A stretch of DNA of 64,000 bases, from contig JAYTVA010000073.1 of assembly GCA_043744255.1 (NCBI GenBank), positions 1-64,000 on the forward strand, written 5' to 3'. How positions within the stretch are numbered: the stretch's first letter is position 1; each line of letters starts with the position of its first letter. Position numbers and translations under genes: made by a program. Below are positions 24,826 to 34,206 of the stretch, piece after piece. The notes beneath the pieces were generated by a model. It searched no databases. It worked only from the letters and a program-made list of their open reading frames with translations, and was not told the DNA's origin. Origin of the DNA: UKL13-2 sp043744255 (GTDB taxonomy: Bacteria; Pseudomonadota; Gammaproteobacteria; Burkholderiales; Usitatibacteraceae).

Positions 24826-25340
24826 GTCGGCGCTGCCGATTTTTCGGTTGCCTTCAGCCATTGCAGTACTTCGCGCACCAAGACGGTGATCGGCTGGAGC
24901 GCGTCTACTCGCAACACATTGGCCTCGCCAAGCGGCGACTCAAGTGCGGCAAACTGGCTGTCGATCAAACGCGGCGAAAAGAAATGCGGCTTGGCGCGTG
25001 CTTCGACGCGGGCGGTGGCGGCAGCACGATCAATTTCCATGAATACGAAGCGCAATCCGGGCGTACTTGATGCCAGTGTGGCGCGATAGGCGCGTTTCAG
25101 AGCGGAGCAGGTCAACACGACCCCACTTGGCGCGCCGGCCAGCTGGGCAGCCAGCGATGCCAGCCAACCGGCGCGGTCAGCGTCAGTCAGCGGCATACCA
25201 TCGCGCATTTTGGTTTTATTGGCGGCATCGTGAAAATCATCGCCCTCAATCAATCGCATGTCGGCGGCGGCGGCAAGAGCGGCCGCGAGACTGGATTTTC
25301 CGCAGCCCGCGACTCCCATGACGACCACGGAGCGCGTCAC
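24822..25340 (-). CDS. gntK: Gluconokinase
   Basis: A 172-residue P-loop kinase phosphorylating D-gluconate to 6-phosphogluconate. Walker A is GVAGCGKS; family signatures are EGDDFHDAANKTKMRDGMPLTD and LTCSALKRAYR. Length is typical of the GntK class. It is first gene of an operon with a TRAP transporter, which suggests uptake and phosphorylation of gluconate or a close sugar acid. The gene is divergent from the TonB receptor gene. Confidence 0.93.
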   Translation of the reverse strand: MTRSVVVMGVAGCGKSSLAAALAAAADMRLIEGDDFHDAANKTKMRDGMPLTDADRAGWLASLAAQLAGAPSGVVLTCSALKRAYRATLASSTPGLRFVFMEIDRAAATARVEARAKPHFFSPRLIDSQFAALESPLGEANVLRVDALQPITVLVREVLQWLKATEKSAAPT

Positions 25341-25692
25341 GCGGGAAATCCATGATTAAGTTGTTGTGGCGACATCTTGGCAAGCTCTCGTTGTCGTGTG
25401 CGGTTATCGGTGGCTTGGCTAGGTGAGTAGCACGATCCCATTGGCGACTAATTTTACTGTCAATTACGAGTGCCCTGCCGCAGACACGTCGCGCAACCAG
25501 CGACAGCGCCGACGCGGCTATGGTCAGTGTTGCCATGGCATGCATGCGTCGCGCGGCGACAATAATCGAATGAAGAATTCGGCGAACTCACCTCGCGGCA
25601 ACGTACAATCTCTCACCGAAAAAGCCGCGCAAATGCAGCTTTGCAATTCTCAACAAAAATCAACCACACACCACCACTTCAGGGGATTTCAT
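25341..25692. other. Divergent spacer between gntK operon and TonB receptor
   Basis: About 352 nt. It must carry promoters for both directions. An AGGGGA ribosome-binding site lies before the receptor ATG at 25693. The upstream part is open in the receptor frame but lacks a start with a signal peptide, so I regard it as non-coding. No clear operator palindrome was found. Confidence 0.5.
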
Positions 25693-28086
25693 ATGAATAC
25701 GCTTCGACTCGCTGTACTGGCAACGCTTTGTAGCTCGGCGGCGGCAATCGCGCAGACCACGCCACCGGCAGCGCCAGCAGGTGCTGACGACAAAACCCCG
25801 GCCAAAATCGAGGGCATCAGCGTGGTCGGTTCGCGCCGTACCACGGCCACTTCTACTGACACGACGGTACCGGTCGATTTCATTCCGCTGTCGAAAGTTT
25901 CAGAATCTGGCGGGCAATTCGATCTCGGCCAATCGCTGCAATATATCTCGCCGTCGTTTAACTCCACGCGCCAGACCGGTGCCGACGGTGCCGATTTGAT
26001 CGACTCGGCAGCATTGCGCGGCTTGGGCTCGGATCAAACGTTGGTGCTGGTGAATGGCAAGCGCCGCCACACCACCGCCTTGGTGAATCTGTTTGGCGCG
26101 CGCAACCGTGGCAACACCGGCACGGACTTGAACGCGATTCCGCAGCTGGCCATCGAAAGTGTGCAGGTGCTGCGTGATGGTGCAGCAGCGCAATACGGAT
26201 CGGACGCGATTGCTGGCGTGCTCGACATTACGCTAAAGCGCCGCAAAGGCTGCGAAGCGGTCGCAGGCTATGGGCAGTACTCGGCGGGTGACGGCAAGAA
26301 TTACTTGGCTTCGGGCTATTGCGGCTTTCAGGTCGGTGACGGCGGCACGCTCGGCTTGACCGCTGAATACTTGGATCGTGGCCGCTCGAATCGCGCCGAG
26401 GCAGGCAATCCGCGCATCATCGGCGACACGAAAACAAAAAACGCGACGATCTACGCGAACGGCGATTTGCCATTGAGCGCCGGCGCAAAAATTTATTACA
26501 CGTTCGGTATGCAAACGCGTGATGCGTCGTCGGGCGCATACGCGCGCGGCGGCGTAGGCTCGGATGACATTCCTTCGCGCAACTCGGCAGCGCTGTATCC
26601 GAACGGCTTTGTGCCGTTTATCAATGGCGATGTCAGTGATCGTTACGCAACCCTTGGTTATCGTGGCCAATTCGGCGAATGGAATGGCGATTTCTCGCAG
26701 ACCTACGGCTACAACAAGTTGGTCTACAACATCACCAATACCTTGAACGCGTCGATTGCCAATCGCGATTTGACGCGGGGCGGTCGCGGCATCAGCCCAA
26801 CACAATTCGATGCGGGCGGATTTTCGTTCGATCAGCTCACCACCAACGCAGATTTCAGCCGCCTGTTTCCAAATATTGCCAACGGCATGAACGTGGCGTT
26901 CGGCGCGGAATATCGTCGCGAAAACTACAGCATCTTTGCGGGCGAGGCAGGCTCGTATATTGACGCAGACGGCGTGGGCAATGGCGGCAACGCGGGTAGT
27001 CAAGGCTTCCCCGGATTTCAACCCAGCGACGCGACCAACCGCAATCGTAATAGCGTGGCAGGCTATGTGGACATCGAGACCGACATCACCAGCGCATTCA
27101 AAACACAAGCTGCATTACGCTATGAAAAATTCAGCGACTTCGGTGCCACCACCACCGGCAAACTCGCGGCCAGCTATAAGCTCGCGCCGGCTGTGTTGCT
27201 GCGCAGCTCGGCCAGCACAGGCTTTCGCGCACCGTCGTTGCAGCAAGTGTTTTTCTCCTCGACCTTCACCGATTTCATCAACGGCAAGCCACTCGATGTG
27301 GTGCTGGCACCAAACGGTAGCCGCATTGCCAATCTGGCCGGCATACCCAAGCTGAAAGAGGAAAAATCGAAAAGCTTCACGTTCGGCACGGCACTCACAC
27401 CGACCAAAGACACCACCATCACAATCGATGCTTACAGCATCAAAATTGATGACCGCATCGTTCTATCAGGACGATTCGACGCCGACAACTACCCTGCCCT
27501 CGGCACCGCACTTGCGAGTTTGGGTGTGGGTCAAGCGCAGTTTTTTGTGAACTCCATCAACACCAAAACGCGCGGCGCGGATGTTACCGTGTCAAACAAA
27601 GCCAACGTCGCGGCGGGCAAGCTCACGACCTCACTCGCGCTGAACATTTCTAAGACCGAGGTAACGGGCATCAAAGCACCGCCAGCGCTACGCGGATTTG
27701 AGGATGTGCTGTTGTCAGAACGTGAACGTCTGTTCATCGAGCAAGGCGGCCCGCGCAGCAAAGCCACGCTTGGCTTTGAGTACACCCAAGGCGCAATCAG
27801 CACCGACCTCAAAGTCATCCGTTTCGGCGCGCAGACGCTCGGCACGTTCTCAGGTACCGAAGCAGGTGTGCCTAACGCACAGTACGCACCGAAAACATCG
27901 GCTGACCTGAGCTTCACCTACAGCATCGACAACAACACCAAGCTCACCATCGGCGGCAACAACATCCTTAACGTCAAGCCGACCAAACAAGACGCCAACG
28001 AAACCGACAACGGATTTATTTACGACAGCGTTCAGTTTGGTCTGAATGGCGCGTCGTACTTCGCAAGGTTTTGGAAGCGGTTTTGA
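25693..28086 (+). CDS. TonB-dependent outer-membrane receptor
   Basis: A 797-residue receptor. A signal peptide (MNTLRLAVLATLCSSAAAIAQ) is followed by a plug domain (about residues 35-180, with DSAALRGLGSDQTLVLVNGKRRH and VQVLRDGAAAQYGSDAIAGVLDI) and a long beta-barrel ending in the aromatic C-terminus SYFARFWKRF typical of outer-membrane insertion. The substrate is not evident; the plug type occurs in both siderophore and organic-nutrient receptors. The start is chosen because AGGGGA lies just upstream and the signal peptide begins here. No exbB, tonB or periplasmic partner is adjacent. Confidence 0.93.
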   Translation: MNTLRLAVLATLCSSAAAIAQTTPPAAPAGADDKTPAKIEGISVVGSRRTTATSTDTTVPVDFIPLSKVSESGGQFDLGQSLQYISPSFNSTRQTGADGADLIDSAALRGLGSDQTLVLVNGKRRHTTALVNLFGARNRGNTGTDLNAIPQLAIESVQVLRDGAAAQYGSDAIAGVLDITLKRRKGCEAVAGYGQYSAGDGKNYLASGYCGFQVGDGGTLGLTAEYLDRGRSNRAEAGNPRIIGDTKTKNATIYANGDLPLSAGAKIYYTFGMQTRDASSGAYARGGVGSDDIPSRNSAALYPNGFVPFINGDVSDRYATLGYRGQFGEWNGDFSQTYGYNKLVYNITNTLNASIANRDLTRGGRGISPTQFDAGGFSFDQLTTNADFSRLFPNIANGMNVAFGAEYRRENYSIFAGEAGSYIDADGVGNGGNAGSQGFPGFQPSDATNRNRNSVAGYVDIETDITSAFKTQAALRYEKFSDFGATTTGKLAASYKLAPAVLLRSSASTGFRAPSLQQVFFSSTFTDFINGKPLDVVLAPNGSRIANLAGIPKLKEEKSKSFTFGTALTPTKDTTITIDAYSIKIDDRIVLSGRFDADNYPALGTALASLGVGQAQFFVNSINTKTRGADVTVSNKANVAAGKLTTSLALNISKTEVTGIKAPPALRGFEDVLLSERERLFIEQGGPRSKATLGFEYTQGAISTDLKVIRFGAQTLGTFSGTEAGVPNAQYAPKTSADLSFTYSIDNNTKLTIGGNNILNVKPTKQDANETDNGFIYDSVQFGLNGASYFARFWKRF

Positions 28087-28385
28087 TTTAGGTTCCGCGC
28101 TGTCGTAAACCCCAGTACCGGCGGCTTGTTTTGGCCAGAAATGGCTGAAGCAGCTCGCCGGTGCTTGGCTTTCTTGCTAGGCGTCTGCGCTTGAACATGC
28201 ATCGTGCCCATGAACCAATCAACTTTTGTCTGTCGCGTACAAGCAGGCCAGCGAGCGCTGCTTTGCATCCAGTGATCAGCCATCTGAAATTTTGGGGTCA
28301 CTTTTTTTCTCATTGCCAAGACTGACTTTGATGTCCCGATGCGCGAAACAGTCATTCCGAAGTTGATATTCAGCGCGCGCCAACA
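28087..28385. other. Spacer after TonB receptor
   Basis: About 299 nt between converging genes. No convincing gene, terminator or repeat was seen. A short minus-strand open frame here has no recognisable domain. Confidence 0.5.
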
Positions 28386-28976
28386 CTACCAGTCGTCGGC
28401 GGGAGCCTTTACAGACTCAATCATCAGCTCGATGAACTCAAAAAAATCATTCGCGACGACACTAACGTCGTAGCGCGTTGCGTCGGCGTCCAACTTTACG
28501 AGGATTACCTGGCCGTAAGAACCTGCGGCTACATCGCTAAAGTCCGCGTACCACGAGTACCATGCACTAGGAAAAGTCAGCGGCACCCAATTGGGATCCC
28601 AGACCACAGGCTTAACCGTACCATGAGCTCGAATTTGATCTTGATACTCTCGTTGCAGAGTCGACATTTCGCTTGAAATAAACTGAGTCTGTTCGCTGTC
28701 CCGCCACTTGCCCAACGGATTTAGGTGAAATCCAGGGTGCGACTCTCCCTCCCAAACAAGATCTAGGCGAATATCGCCGAATCCATTGAACAAACTGTAA
28801 ATAGCTTTGTATTCCGAAGGGAGCTGGACGCCCAAGCGACGCTCTTCAACAGCAATATCCGCTTCGGACAATCCGGGACGCGCCCAGTTTTCCGGATACA
28901 AACCTGACTCCCGGAGAGCTGCATCGAATCGGGATTGTAGTTGCCGCGCACCGGTCAGTATGTGTTCTGGAACCAT
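28386..28976 (-). CDS. SMI1/KNR4 (SUKH) family protein
   Basis: A 196-residue protein. The segment LSEADIAVEERRLGVQLPSEYKAIYSLFNGFG is the SUKH signature (Glu in the first helix, LP-x-x-Y-K, and the aromatic/NG turn), followed by Trp-rich strands (WDPNWVPLTFPSAWYSWYADF). SUKH proteins are often immunity proteins against secreted nuclease toxins, but some are stand-alone. No toxin is next to it. It starts at ATG 28974-28976 after AGGAAGG; a TTG one codon earlier is possible. Confidence 0.85.
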   Translation of the reverse strand: MVPEHILTGARQLQSRFDAALRESGLYPENWARPGLSEADIAVEERRLGVQLPSEYKAIYSLFNGFGDIRLDLVWEGESHPGFHLNPLGKWRDSEQTQFISSEMSTLQREYQDQIRAHGTVKPVVWDPNWVPLTFPSAWYSWYADFSDVAAGSYGQVILVKLDADATRYDVSVVANDFFEFIELMIESVKAPADDW

Positions 28977-29080
28977 CAAATTTCGACCTTCCTGTTCTTA
29001 TCTACGCAAAAGAGGCATTCTTGTCCGGGCGGTGCACGTCAACCTCCTTGCCGCGTCAGTCAAGCAGCGCGCCAGTGAAC

Positions 29081-30946
29081 TCACCGATCACACAGACAAT
29101 GCGTCAGCGCGACAAACCCCGCGCCATTCTTTGTCTTCTCCGCCATCTCAGCCAAAAAACCAAGCTCACGCTGCACATCATTGGCGACGCCAGCCGGCAG
29201 CCCCATCGGCAAAAACGCGACCCGTAAATCGAATTGCTCGGCAACCATCGCAGACGCACTGCCGCCGATTTTTTCGAGCAGTTTCTCGAACGCGGATGGT
29301 TCGCGTTCGACGTAGACGAGGCGCGGATCGTCGAGCTTGGCTTTGCTGGCAGCAGATTTGATGGCATCGCCGAAACTGCCGGTGCGATCAACGAGTCCGC
29401 GTTCTTTAGCTTGCGCGCCGGTCCAGACGCGGCCTTGGCCGACCTCATCGATTTTGTCGGTCGTGGTCTTGCGTGCGGCGGCCGCTTTGGTGATGAACTC
29501 GGTGTAGATGTGTTGAATGCCGCCCTGCACTAGGCCAGCGAAGCGCGGGTCAAGTCCGCGACGCGGATCATAGGCGCTACCTAGCCACGTGGTGCTGACG
29601 CCGCCGGTGGCAATCGAGAGTTTTTCCATCGCCTTTTCGCCGGTGGGCAGAATCGCAAAGACGCCGATTGAGCCGGTGATGGTGGCGGGGTCGGCGATGA
29701 CTTCGTCGGATGCCATCGATATCCAATAGCCGCCCGAAGCAGCCACATTGCCCATCGAAACAACCACCGGCTTGCCCGCCGCCTTGGTGAGCTCGAGTTC
29801 GCGGCGGATTAACTCGGAACCGAACGCGCTGCCACCCGGCGAATTGACACGCAGGACGATGGACTTGATGTTGTCGTCGTCGCGCGCTTTGCGAATCAGC
29901 TCGGCTGTAGAGCGCCCACCGATGCGGCCTGCGGGAGCAATGCCGTCGCTGATTTCACCTTCAGCCACGATGATACCGACGGCGTCGCCAAATAACGTTG
30001 GCTTGAGCGTGGCGCGGTAGGCGTCGAAAGAAACTTGGCGGAACGATTTTGATTCGCTGTCTTTCGCACCGCGCTCAATCATCAACGCACGCATTTCATC
30101 ACGCGTTTTTAAGCCATCGACCCATTTGTTTTGCAGCGCGAGTTTGCCCATGTCGTTGCCAGCAGCAGCGAATTGTTGCGGTAATTCTTCGATGTTTTTT
30201 GCGACGCTGCCCGCAGGCAATTTGCGTGCGCGCTCCACGCCATCGGTGTAAGTCGCCCATAGGCCGTTGAACAAAAAGCTATCCGCTTCAAGCGAGGCCT
30301 TGGAAGGTGCGTTGGCGAAATACGGCTCGCCAAAACTTTTGTAGGTGCCGACGCGAATCACGTTCGCATTCACGCCAAGCCGATCCAGCGCGTCTTTGTA
30401 ATAGTTGCGATAGCGGCCATAGCCTTCGATGGCGACCATGCCCATCGGGTGCAGCCAGACTTCGTTTGCGTGCGCCGCAAGGTAGTACTGGCGCTGGTCG
30501 TAGGCGCCACCCCACGCGATGACTTGCTTGCCACTGGCCTTGAAGCGCTCGATCGCATCAGCAATTTCGCGTAACACCGGTAGCCCCGCGCCAGAAAAAT
30601 CGTCGAGCGCCAACAACACGCGATCAATTTTGGAATCCTTTGCTGCGGCGTCCAGCACGGCCAACACATCGCGTAAACGCACTTGGTCGGTGCTGATGCC
30701 TTGCGCCTGGGCGGACAAGCGCTCACGCACGCCGCCAGCTTGCTGCTCCACGATCGCGCCGGAAAAATTCAACACCAGCGCGGTCTTGTCGTCGACCTTC
30801 GCGCCACTACCGCGAAATATTGAGACCAAAATCGACACCAGCACGATGGCGACGATAAAAATAAAAATCGCGTTGAACACCGCGCGGCGACTTGCGTCAA
30901 TGAACGAATAGATGCGGCTGAACAGCGATGGCTGATTGGTAGACAT
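29081..30946 (-). CDS. sppA: Signal peptide peptidase SppA, 67-kDa type (protease IV)
   Basis: A 621-residue membrane-bound serine protease that degrades cleaved signal peptides. An N-terminal membrane helix (about residues 22-44) precedes two tandem ClpP-like domains. The catalytic Ser/Lys dyad is split between them as in E. coli: Lys203 in GTYKSFGEPY and Ser404 in MGNVAASGGYW. Length matches the long SppA class. The gene is divergent from the PspC-domain gene. Confidence 0.95.
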   Translation of the reverse strand: MSTNQPSLFSRIYSFIDASRRAVFNAIFIFIVAIVLVSILVSIFRGSGAKVDDKTALVLNFSGAIVEQQAGGVRERLSAQAQGISTDQVRLRDVLAVLDAAAKDSKIDRVLLALDDFSGAGLPVLREIADAIERFKASGKQVIAWGGAYDQRQYYLAAHANEVWLHPMGMVAIEGYGRYRNYYKDALDRLGVNANVIRVGTYKSFGEPYFANAPSKASLEADSFLFNGLWATYTDGVERARKLPAGSVAKNIEELPQQFAAAGNDMGKLALQNKWVDGLKTRDEMRALMIERGAKDSESKSFRQVSFDAYRATLKPTLFGDAVGIIVAEGEISDGIAPAGRIGGRSTAELIRKARDDDNIKSIVLRVNSPGGSAFGSELIRRELELTKAAGKPVVVSMGNVAASGGYWISMASDEVIADPATITGSIGVFAILPTGEKAMEKLSIATGGVSTTWLGSAYDPRRGLDPRFAGLVQGGIQHIYTEFITKAAAARKTTTDKIDEVGQGRVWTGAQAKERGLVDRTGSFGDAIKSAASKAKLDDPRLVYVEREPSAFEKLLEKIGGSASAMVAEQFDLRVAFLPMGLPAGVANDVQRELGFLAEMAEKTKNGAGFVALTHCLCDR

Positions 30947-31274
30947 GCACGACTCCTGATGGATAGGTCAACTGAGTCCATCTTAACCGAGTCGCGCGCG
31001 ACACGACGGGCTGGTGCGACGAGGCGCGGGAAAGCGCGGATGAATCGTTGCTGAGTTGGGGTGGACTCACCTGAGCCAAGTAACGACGGCACATTTCGCA
31101 CATTTTCAGCCGTAGATGCCCGTGGATATTGAACACTTTCTGCCGGCGTCAACGCCGCATGCGCTCGGCGCTGTGCTTTCTGCGGCTCGTCGCTGGGCCG
31201 TGGTGTGCCCTATTGAAATCGCCGATAGTGGCGTCACTGTAATCTGTATCCCCCGACCCTTCAGGAGAAAGACT
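30947..31274. other. Divergent spacer sppA / pspC-domain gene
   Basis: About 328 nt. It holds copy 2 of an 18-bp repeat (31114-31131) and the AGGAGAAA ribosome-binding site of the PspC-domain gene. An in-frame ATG at 31116 exists but the downstream start at 31275 has the clear ribosome-binding site. Confidence 0.5.
31114..31131. repeat. 18-bp repeat, copy 2
   Basis: AGATGCCCGTGGATATTG, identical to 21935-21952, located between divergent sppA and the PspC-domain gene. Confidence 0.6.
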
Positions 31275-31664
31275 ATGAACCTCGCCGATGAACTCGAACG
31301 CCTGCAACGCCTGCATGCACAAGCTGGCTTGACCGACGAAGAATTTACGCTCGCCAAAAAACGCCTGCTCGACGGCGACCCGACATTTGCGAGTGAACGA
31401 AAATATGTTCGCGAGCAGTCGGCACTGCACACCCTCAGCCGCGCAAAGACAGATCGCTGGATTGGCGGTGTGTGCGGCGGACTCGCTGAGTTCAGCAACA
31501 TGCCCGCGTGGTCGTGGCGATTGCTGTTCGTGTTGCTGCTACTGCTGCACGGACTGGGATTGCTGGTGTATTTGCTGCTGTGGATTTTTGTGCCGCTGGC
31601 GAAGGATCGGTTGCCCGCGCCTGCGGAGGCGGATGTGAAGACGGGTGGAGCTGGCGGCAGCTGA
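31275..31664 (+). CDS. PspC-domain protein with N-terminal SHOCT-like segment
   Basis: A 129-residue small membrane protein. Residues 1-35 (ADELERLQRLHAQAGLTDEEF...KKRLL) resemble a SHOCT oligomerisation motif. Residues about 58-110 are a PspC domain: DRWIGGVCGGLAEF then a membrane helix with LLFVLLLLLHGLGLLVYLLLW. PspC proteins act in envelope stress in enterobacteria; here no pspA or pspF is nearby, so the role is open. The start has AGGAGAAAG upstream. Confidence 0.88.
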   Translation: MNLADELERLQRLHAQAGLTDEEFTLAKKRLLDGDPTFASERKYVREQSALHTLSRAKTDRWIGGVCGGLAEFSNMPAWSWRLLFVLLLLLHGLGLLVYLLLWIFVPLAKDRLPAPAEADVKTGGAGGS

Positions 31665-31990
31665 GGCATCGGCAGACGCTTTCGAAATGATGCAACGCAG
31701 CCTGCAGGGTCGCGATCCGCTCCTTCCCCCGCTCGCGGGGCGGGGTGGCCACCGGTTAGGGCCAGAAGGCTGGGAGTTTGGCTGGGGTTTCGTGCAGCAT
31801 GCTGAACGCCAGCCGAACGGCATGCGCCTCCATGCGCATGCGCTATCTGCAAGAAGGGGGAGCTCGCCATCGCTGAAACACCCGCGCCGCGACACAACCA
31901 CCCGCACTCCGCGCGAACAACCCCATCCTCCGCCTTCCCCTTGGCAGGGAAAGGAACTGACCGCGCTAACTAGACGTGCAGTGAGCGTGA
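31665..31990. other. Spacer rich in degenerate palindromic repeats
   Basis: About 326 nt between converging genes. Contains a CCCCCGCTCGCGGGG-type hairpin at 31721-31748 and a CCTTCCCCTTGGCAGGGAAAGG palindrome near 31933-31954. No gene seen. Confidence 0.6.
31721..31748. repeat. Palindromic GC-rich repeat
   Basis: TCCTTCCCCCGCTCGCGGGGCGGGG-like element related to those at 20154, 51158 and 61487; potential hairpin from CCCCCGC pairing with GCGGGG. Confidence 0.55.
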
Positions 31991-33445
31991 CTAGCGGGTT
32001 CCCGCCGTTGGCCGCGACAGCAACCACAACCCCGCAAACGTAATCGCCCCATTCACAATCAACAATTCCAAGCCAACCTGATAACCGCCAAAGAGTACCT
32101 GCTGGTACCGATCAATCACGTAGCAAATGATCGGTGCCGCTAACGCCACCACCGGCACCCACGCGTCGCGCACGCGGCGTTTGGTGAACATGCCAAACAC
32201 AAACAGCCCCAATAGCGGCCCGTAGGTGTAGCTAGCGAGTTTCAAAATCAGGCCGATCATGCTGGGGTTGTCCGCCCATTTGAACGCCATGATGAGGAGC
32301 AGAAATACCGCAGCGAACGTCAGGTGCACACGATGTCGCACGCGCTTTTGTTGTGCTTCATTGAGGTCGTCGCGACGACGCAGGCCGAGGATGTCGATGC
32401 AAAAACTGGAAGTGAGTGCTGTGATCGCACCGTCCGCACTGGGGAACAGCGCAGAGATCAAGGCGATGATGAAAATAATTTGCACCACTTCGGGCAGTTG
32501 CGTGAGTACCACTGTCGGAAAAATTTTGTCGCCGGTCGCCGTGATACCGACCATCGGTGCGTAGAGATACAGCAAGCCACCCAGAAACAAAAACAACAGC
32601 ACCACGGCGAGCATGATGAAGCTCATCAGCACCATGTTTTTCTGCGCGCCCGCCAGTGTTTTCACCGAGATATTTTTTTGCATCATCTCTTGATCCATCC
32701 CGACCATGGCAATCGAAATGAACATGCCGGCGAGAATTTGCTTTAGCCAAAATCGGTTGCTGTTCACGTCCGTCCAAAACACCGTGGACAGACCGCGCGC
32801 CTGCATCGCGTCCAAACTCTGCGTGACGGTGAAATTTAGACTGCTCAATAAATAGGCAACGCAAATCACGAGCCCCAGCAGCATGCACGTGGTTTGCAAG
32901 GTATCGGTCCAGACAATCGTTTTCACGCCGCCCTCATAGGTGTAGGCGAGGATCATGACGATGATGATCGCGGCCGTTACCCAGAACGGAACAGAGAGGC
33001 CATCGAGAATCGCGTCTTGCAAAATCCGCACCACCAGATAGAGCCGCGCCGTCGCCCCAAGGGTTCGCGACAGAATGAAAAATAGCGCGCCTGTTTTGTA
33101 TGAACGCGGCCCGAGGCGCTCGTCCAGATAGTGATAAATCGAGGTGACATTGAGCCGGTAGTACAGCGGCAACAGCACAGCGGCGATCAGCCAGAAGCCA
33201 AGCAAGTGGCCGAGCATGATCTGAAAATAGGTAAACGCGGTGACGCCCACTGCACCGGGCACGCTGATGAAGGTCACGCCACTGAGGCAAGTGCCGATCA
33301 TGCCGAACGCGACTAGCAACCAGTTGCTGTTGCGATTGCCAATGAAGAAGCTGTCGTTGGTGGCGCGGCGCGAGGTGATCCATGCCACGCCGAGCAAGAG
33401 CGCGAAATAACCAGCAACAAAAATGAGGAGGGTGATTGGCGACAT
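31991..33445 (-). CDS. Sodium:solute symporter (SSS family)
   Basis: A 484-residue membrane protein with about 13 hydrophobic segments. Family signatures are visible: NDSFFIGNRNSNWLLVAFGMIGTCLSGVTFISVPG at the N-terminus and AYTYEGGVKTIVWTDTLQT in the middle. The substrate cannot be read from the sequence. Its start codon shares one base with the stop of the upstream amidase gene (TGATG), so the two are co-transcribed; this hints at recycling or uptake of a cell-wall-derived solute, but that is speculative. Confidence 0.9.
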   Translation of the reverse strand: MSPITLLIFVAGYFALLLGVAWITSRRATNDSFFIGNRNSNWLLVAFGMIGTCLSGVTFISVPGAVGVTAFTYFQIMLGHLLGFWLIAAVLLPLYYRLNVTSIYHYLDERLGPRSYKTGALFFILSRTLGATARLYLVVRILQDAILDGLSVPFWVTAAIIIVMILAYTYEGGVKTIVWTDTLQTTCMLLGLVICVAYLLSSLNFTVTQSLDAMQARGLSTVFWTDVNSNRFWLKQILAGMFISIAMVGMDQEMMQKNISVKTLAGAQKNMVLMSFIMLAVVLLFLFLGGLLYLYAPMVGITATGDKIFPTVVLTQLPEVVQIIFIIALISALFPSADGAITALTSSFCIDILGLRRRDDLNEAQQKRVRHRVHLTFAAVFLLLIMAFKWADNPSMIGLILKLASYTYGPLLGLFVFGMFTKRRVRDAWVPVVALAAPIICYVIDRYQQVLFGGYQVGLELLIVNGAITFAGLWLLSRPTAGTR

Positions 33446-34032
33446 CAGTGTTTCAGTGCGGCGGCCACGCGCTCGCGAAAATAGCCATTCTCAATATAGC
33501 GATACAGATTTTTGCCGGGACATTCGGTTTCGGCGAAGTCCTTGTGTGCCGCAATTCGCTCGGGCGCAATGTTGTATTTCGCGGCAAGCATCGCCATGGT
33601 GCGCACCACCGCGTCTAGTTGAAGTTGGGTCGGCGCGATGTCCTGATAGTTACCGACGACCTCGATCAGCGCATGTCCAGCTGGGTCGTAGGCGGTATTG
33701 GTGTCACCGGCAAAATTGATGTCGCGCCCCTCGTAGACGCTGCCGTTGAGGTCGATGACGTAGTGATACGGAATGTCGATCCATTTTTTGTCGTCACGTG
33801 ACCAAGTCTGCAACGCGCGCATGTATTCCTGCGGGTCACGATTCGGCGGAAAGGTTTCGCCTTGGTGATGCAGCGTAATTCGGGTCGGCACGTGGCGCTT
33901 GGCGCGCGCCGTATCGGCAGATATACCGCCCCATTGGGCAACGGTGGTGATGGTCTGCGAGGGTTGTCGCGGGGTGGTCATGCAGCTTGCGAGGGCAATT
34001 GACATAAGAAGAATTAGCATCAGGCGCCGCAT
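33445..34032 (-). CDS. N-acetylmuramoyl-L-alanine amidase-like lipoprotein (PGRP/amidase_2 fold)
   Basis: A 195-residue protein. The N-terminus MRRLMLILLMSIALASC ends in a lipobox Cys, so it is probably a lipoprotein. The catalytic domain has the zinc-binding His in ITLHHQGE, the WIDIPYHYVIDLNGSVYEGRD strand and the second His region AAHKDFAETECPGKNL, where the Cys lies at a position occupied by a metal ligand in this family. It probably cleaves the amide bond of peptidoglycan stems or turnover fragments. It overlaps the symporter start by one base. Confidence 0.9.
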   Translation of the reverse strand: MRRLMLILLMSIALASCMTTPRQPSQTITTVAQWGGISADTARAKRHVPTRITLHHQGETFPPNRDPQEYMRALQTWSRDDKKWIDIPYHYVIDLNGSVYEGRDINFAGDTNTAYDPAGHALIEVVGNYQDIAPTQLQLDAVVRTMAMLAAKYNIAPERIAAHKDFAETECPGKNLYRYIENGYFRERVAAALKH

Positions 34033-34103
34033 TAGTAGTCTCTTTGGTTCTCAGGCGGTTTGCCTTGGGTCTTGTGCGAAAACATAGTCAGCCCCACGAG
34101 GGA

Positions 34104-34155
34104 CTGGGTCCCGGCCTATCGATGGAGACCACCACGCGGTGGCGCCGGGATGACG
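34104..34155. repeat. TCCCGGC / GCCGGGA inverted repeat
   Basis: CTGGGTCCCGGC at 34104-34115 and GCCGGGATGACGG at 34143-34155 form an inverted pair of the widespread GTCATCCCGGC repeat type, in the 174-nt spacer between rlmB and the amidase gene. Confidence 0.65.
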
Positions 34156-34206
34156 GGGATTTGGCAGTGCTGTTAGCAAGCAACCACCCCAAACCCCGCG
34201 CCAATC

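Noticed and set aside
28032..28355. Short minus-strand frame after the TonB receptor
   Set aside because: Overlaps the receptor 3' end and shows no recognisable domain; a decayed gene cannot be excluded but is unsupported.
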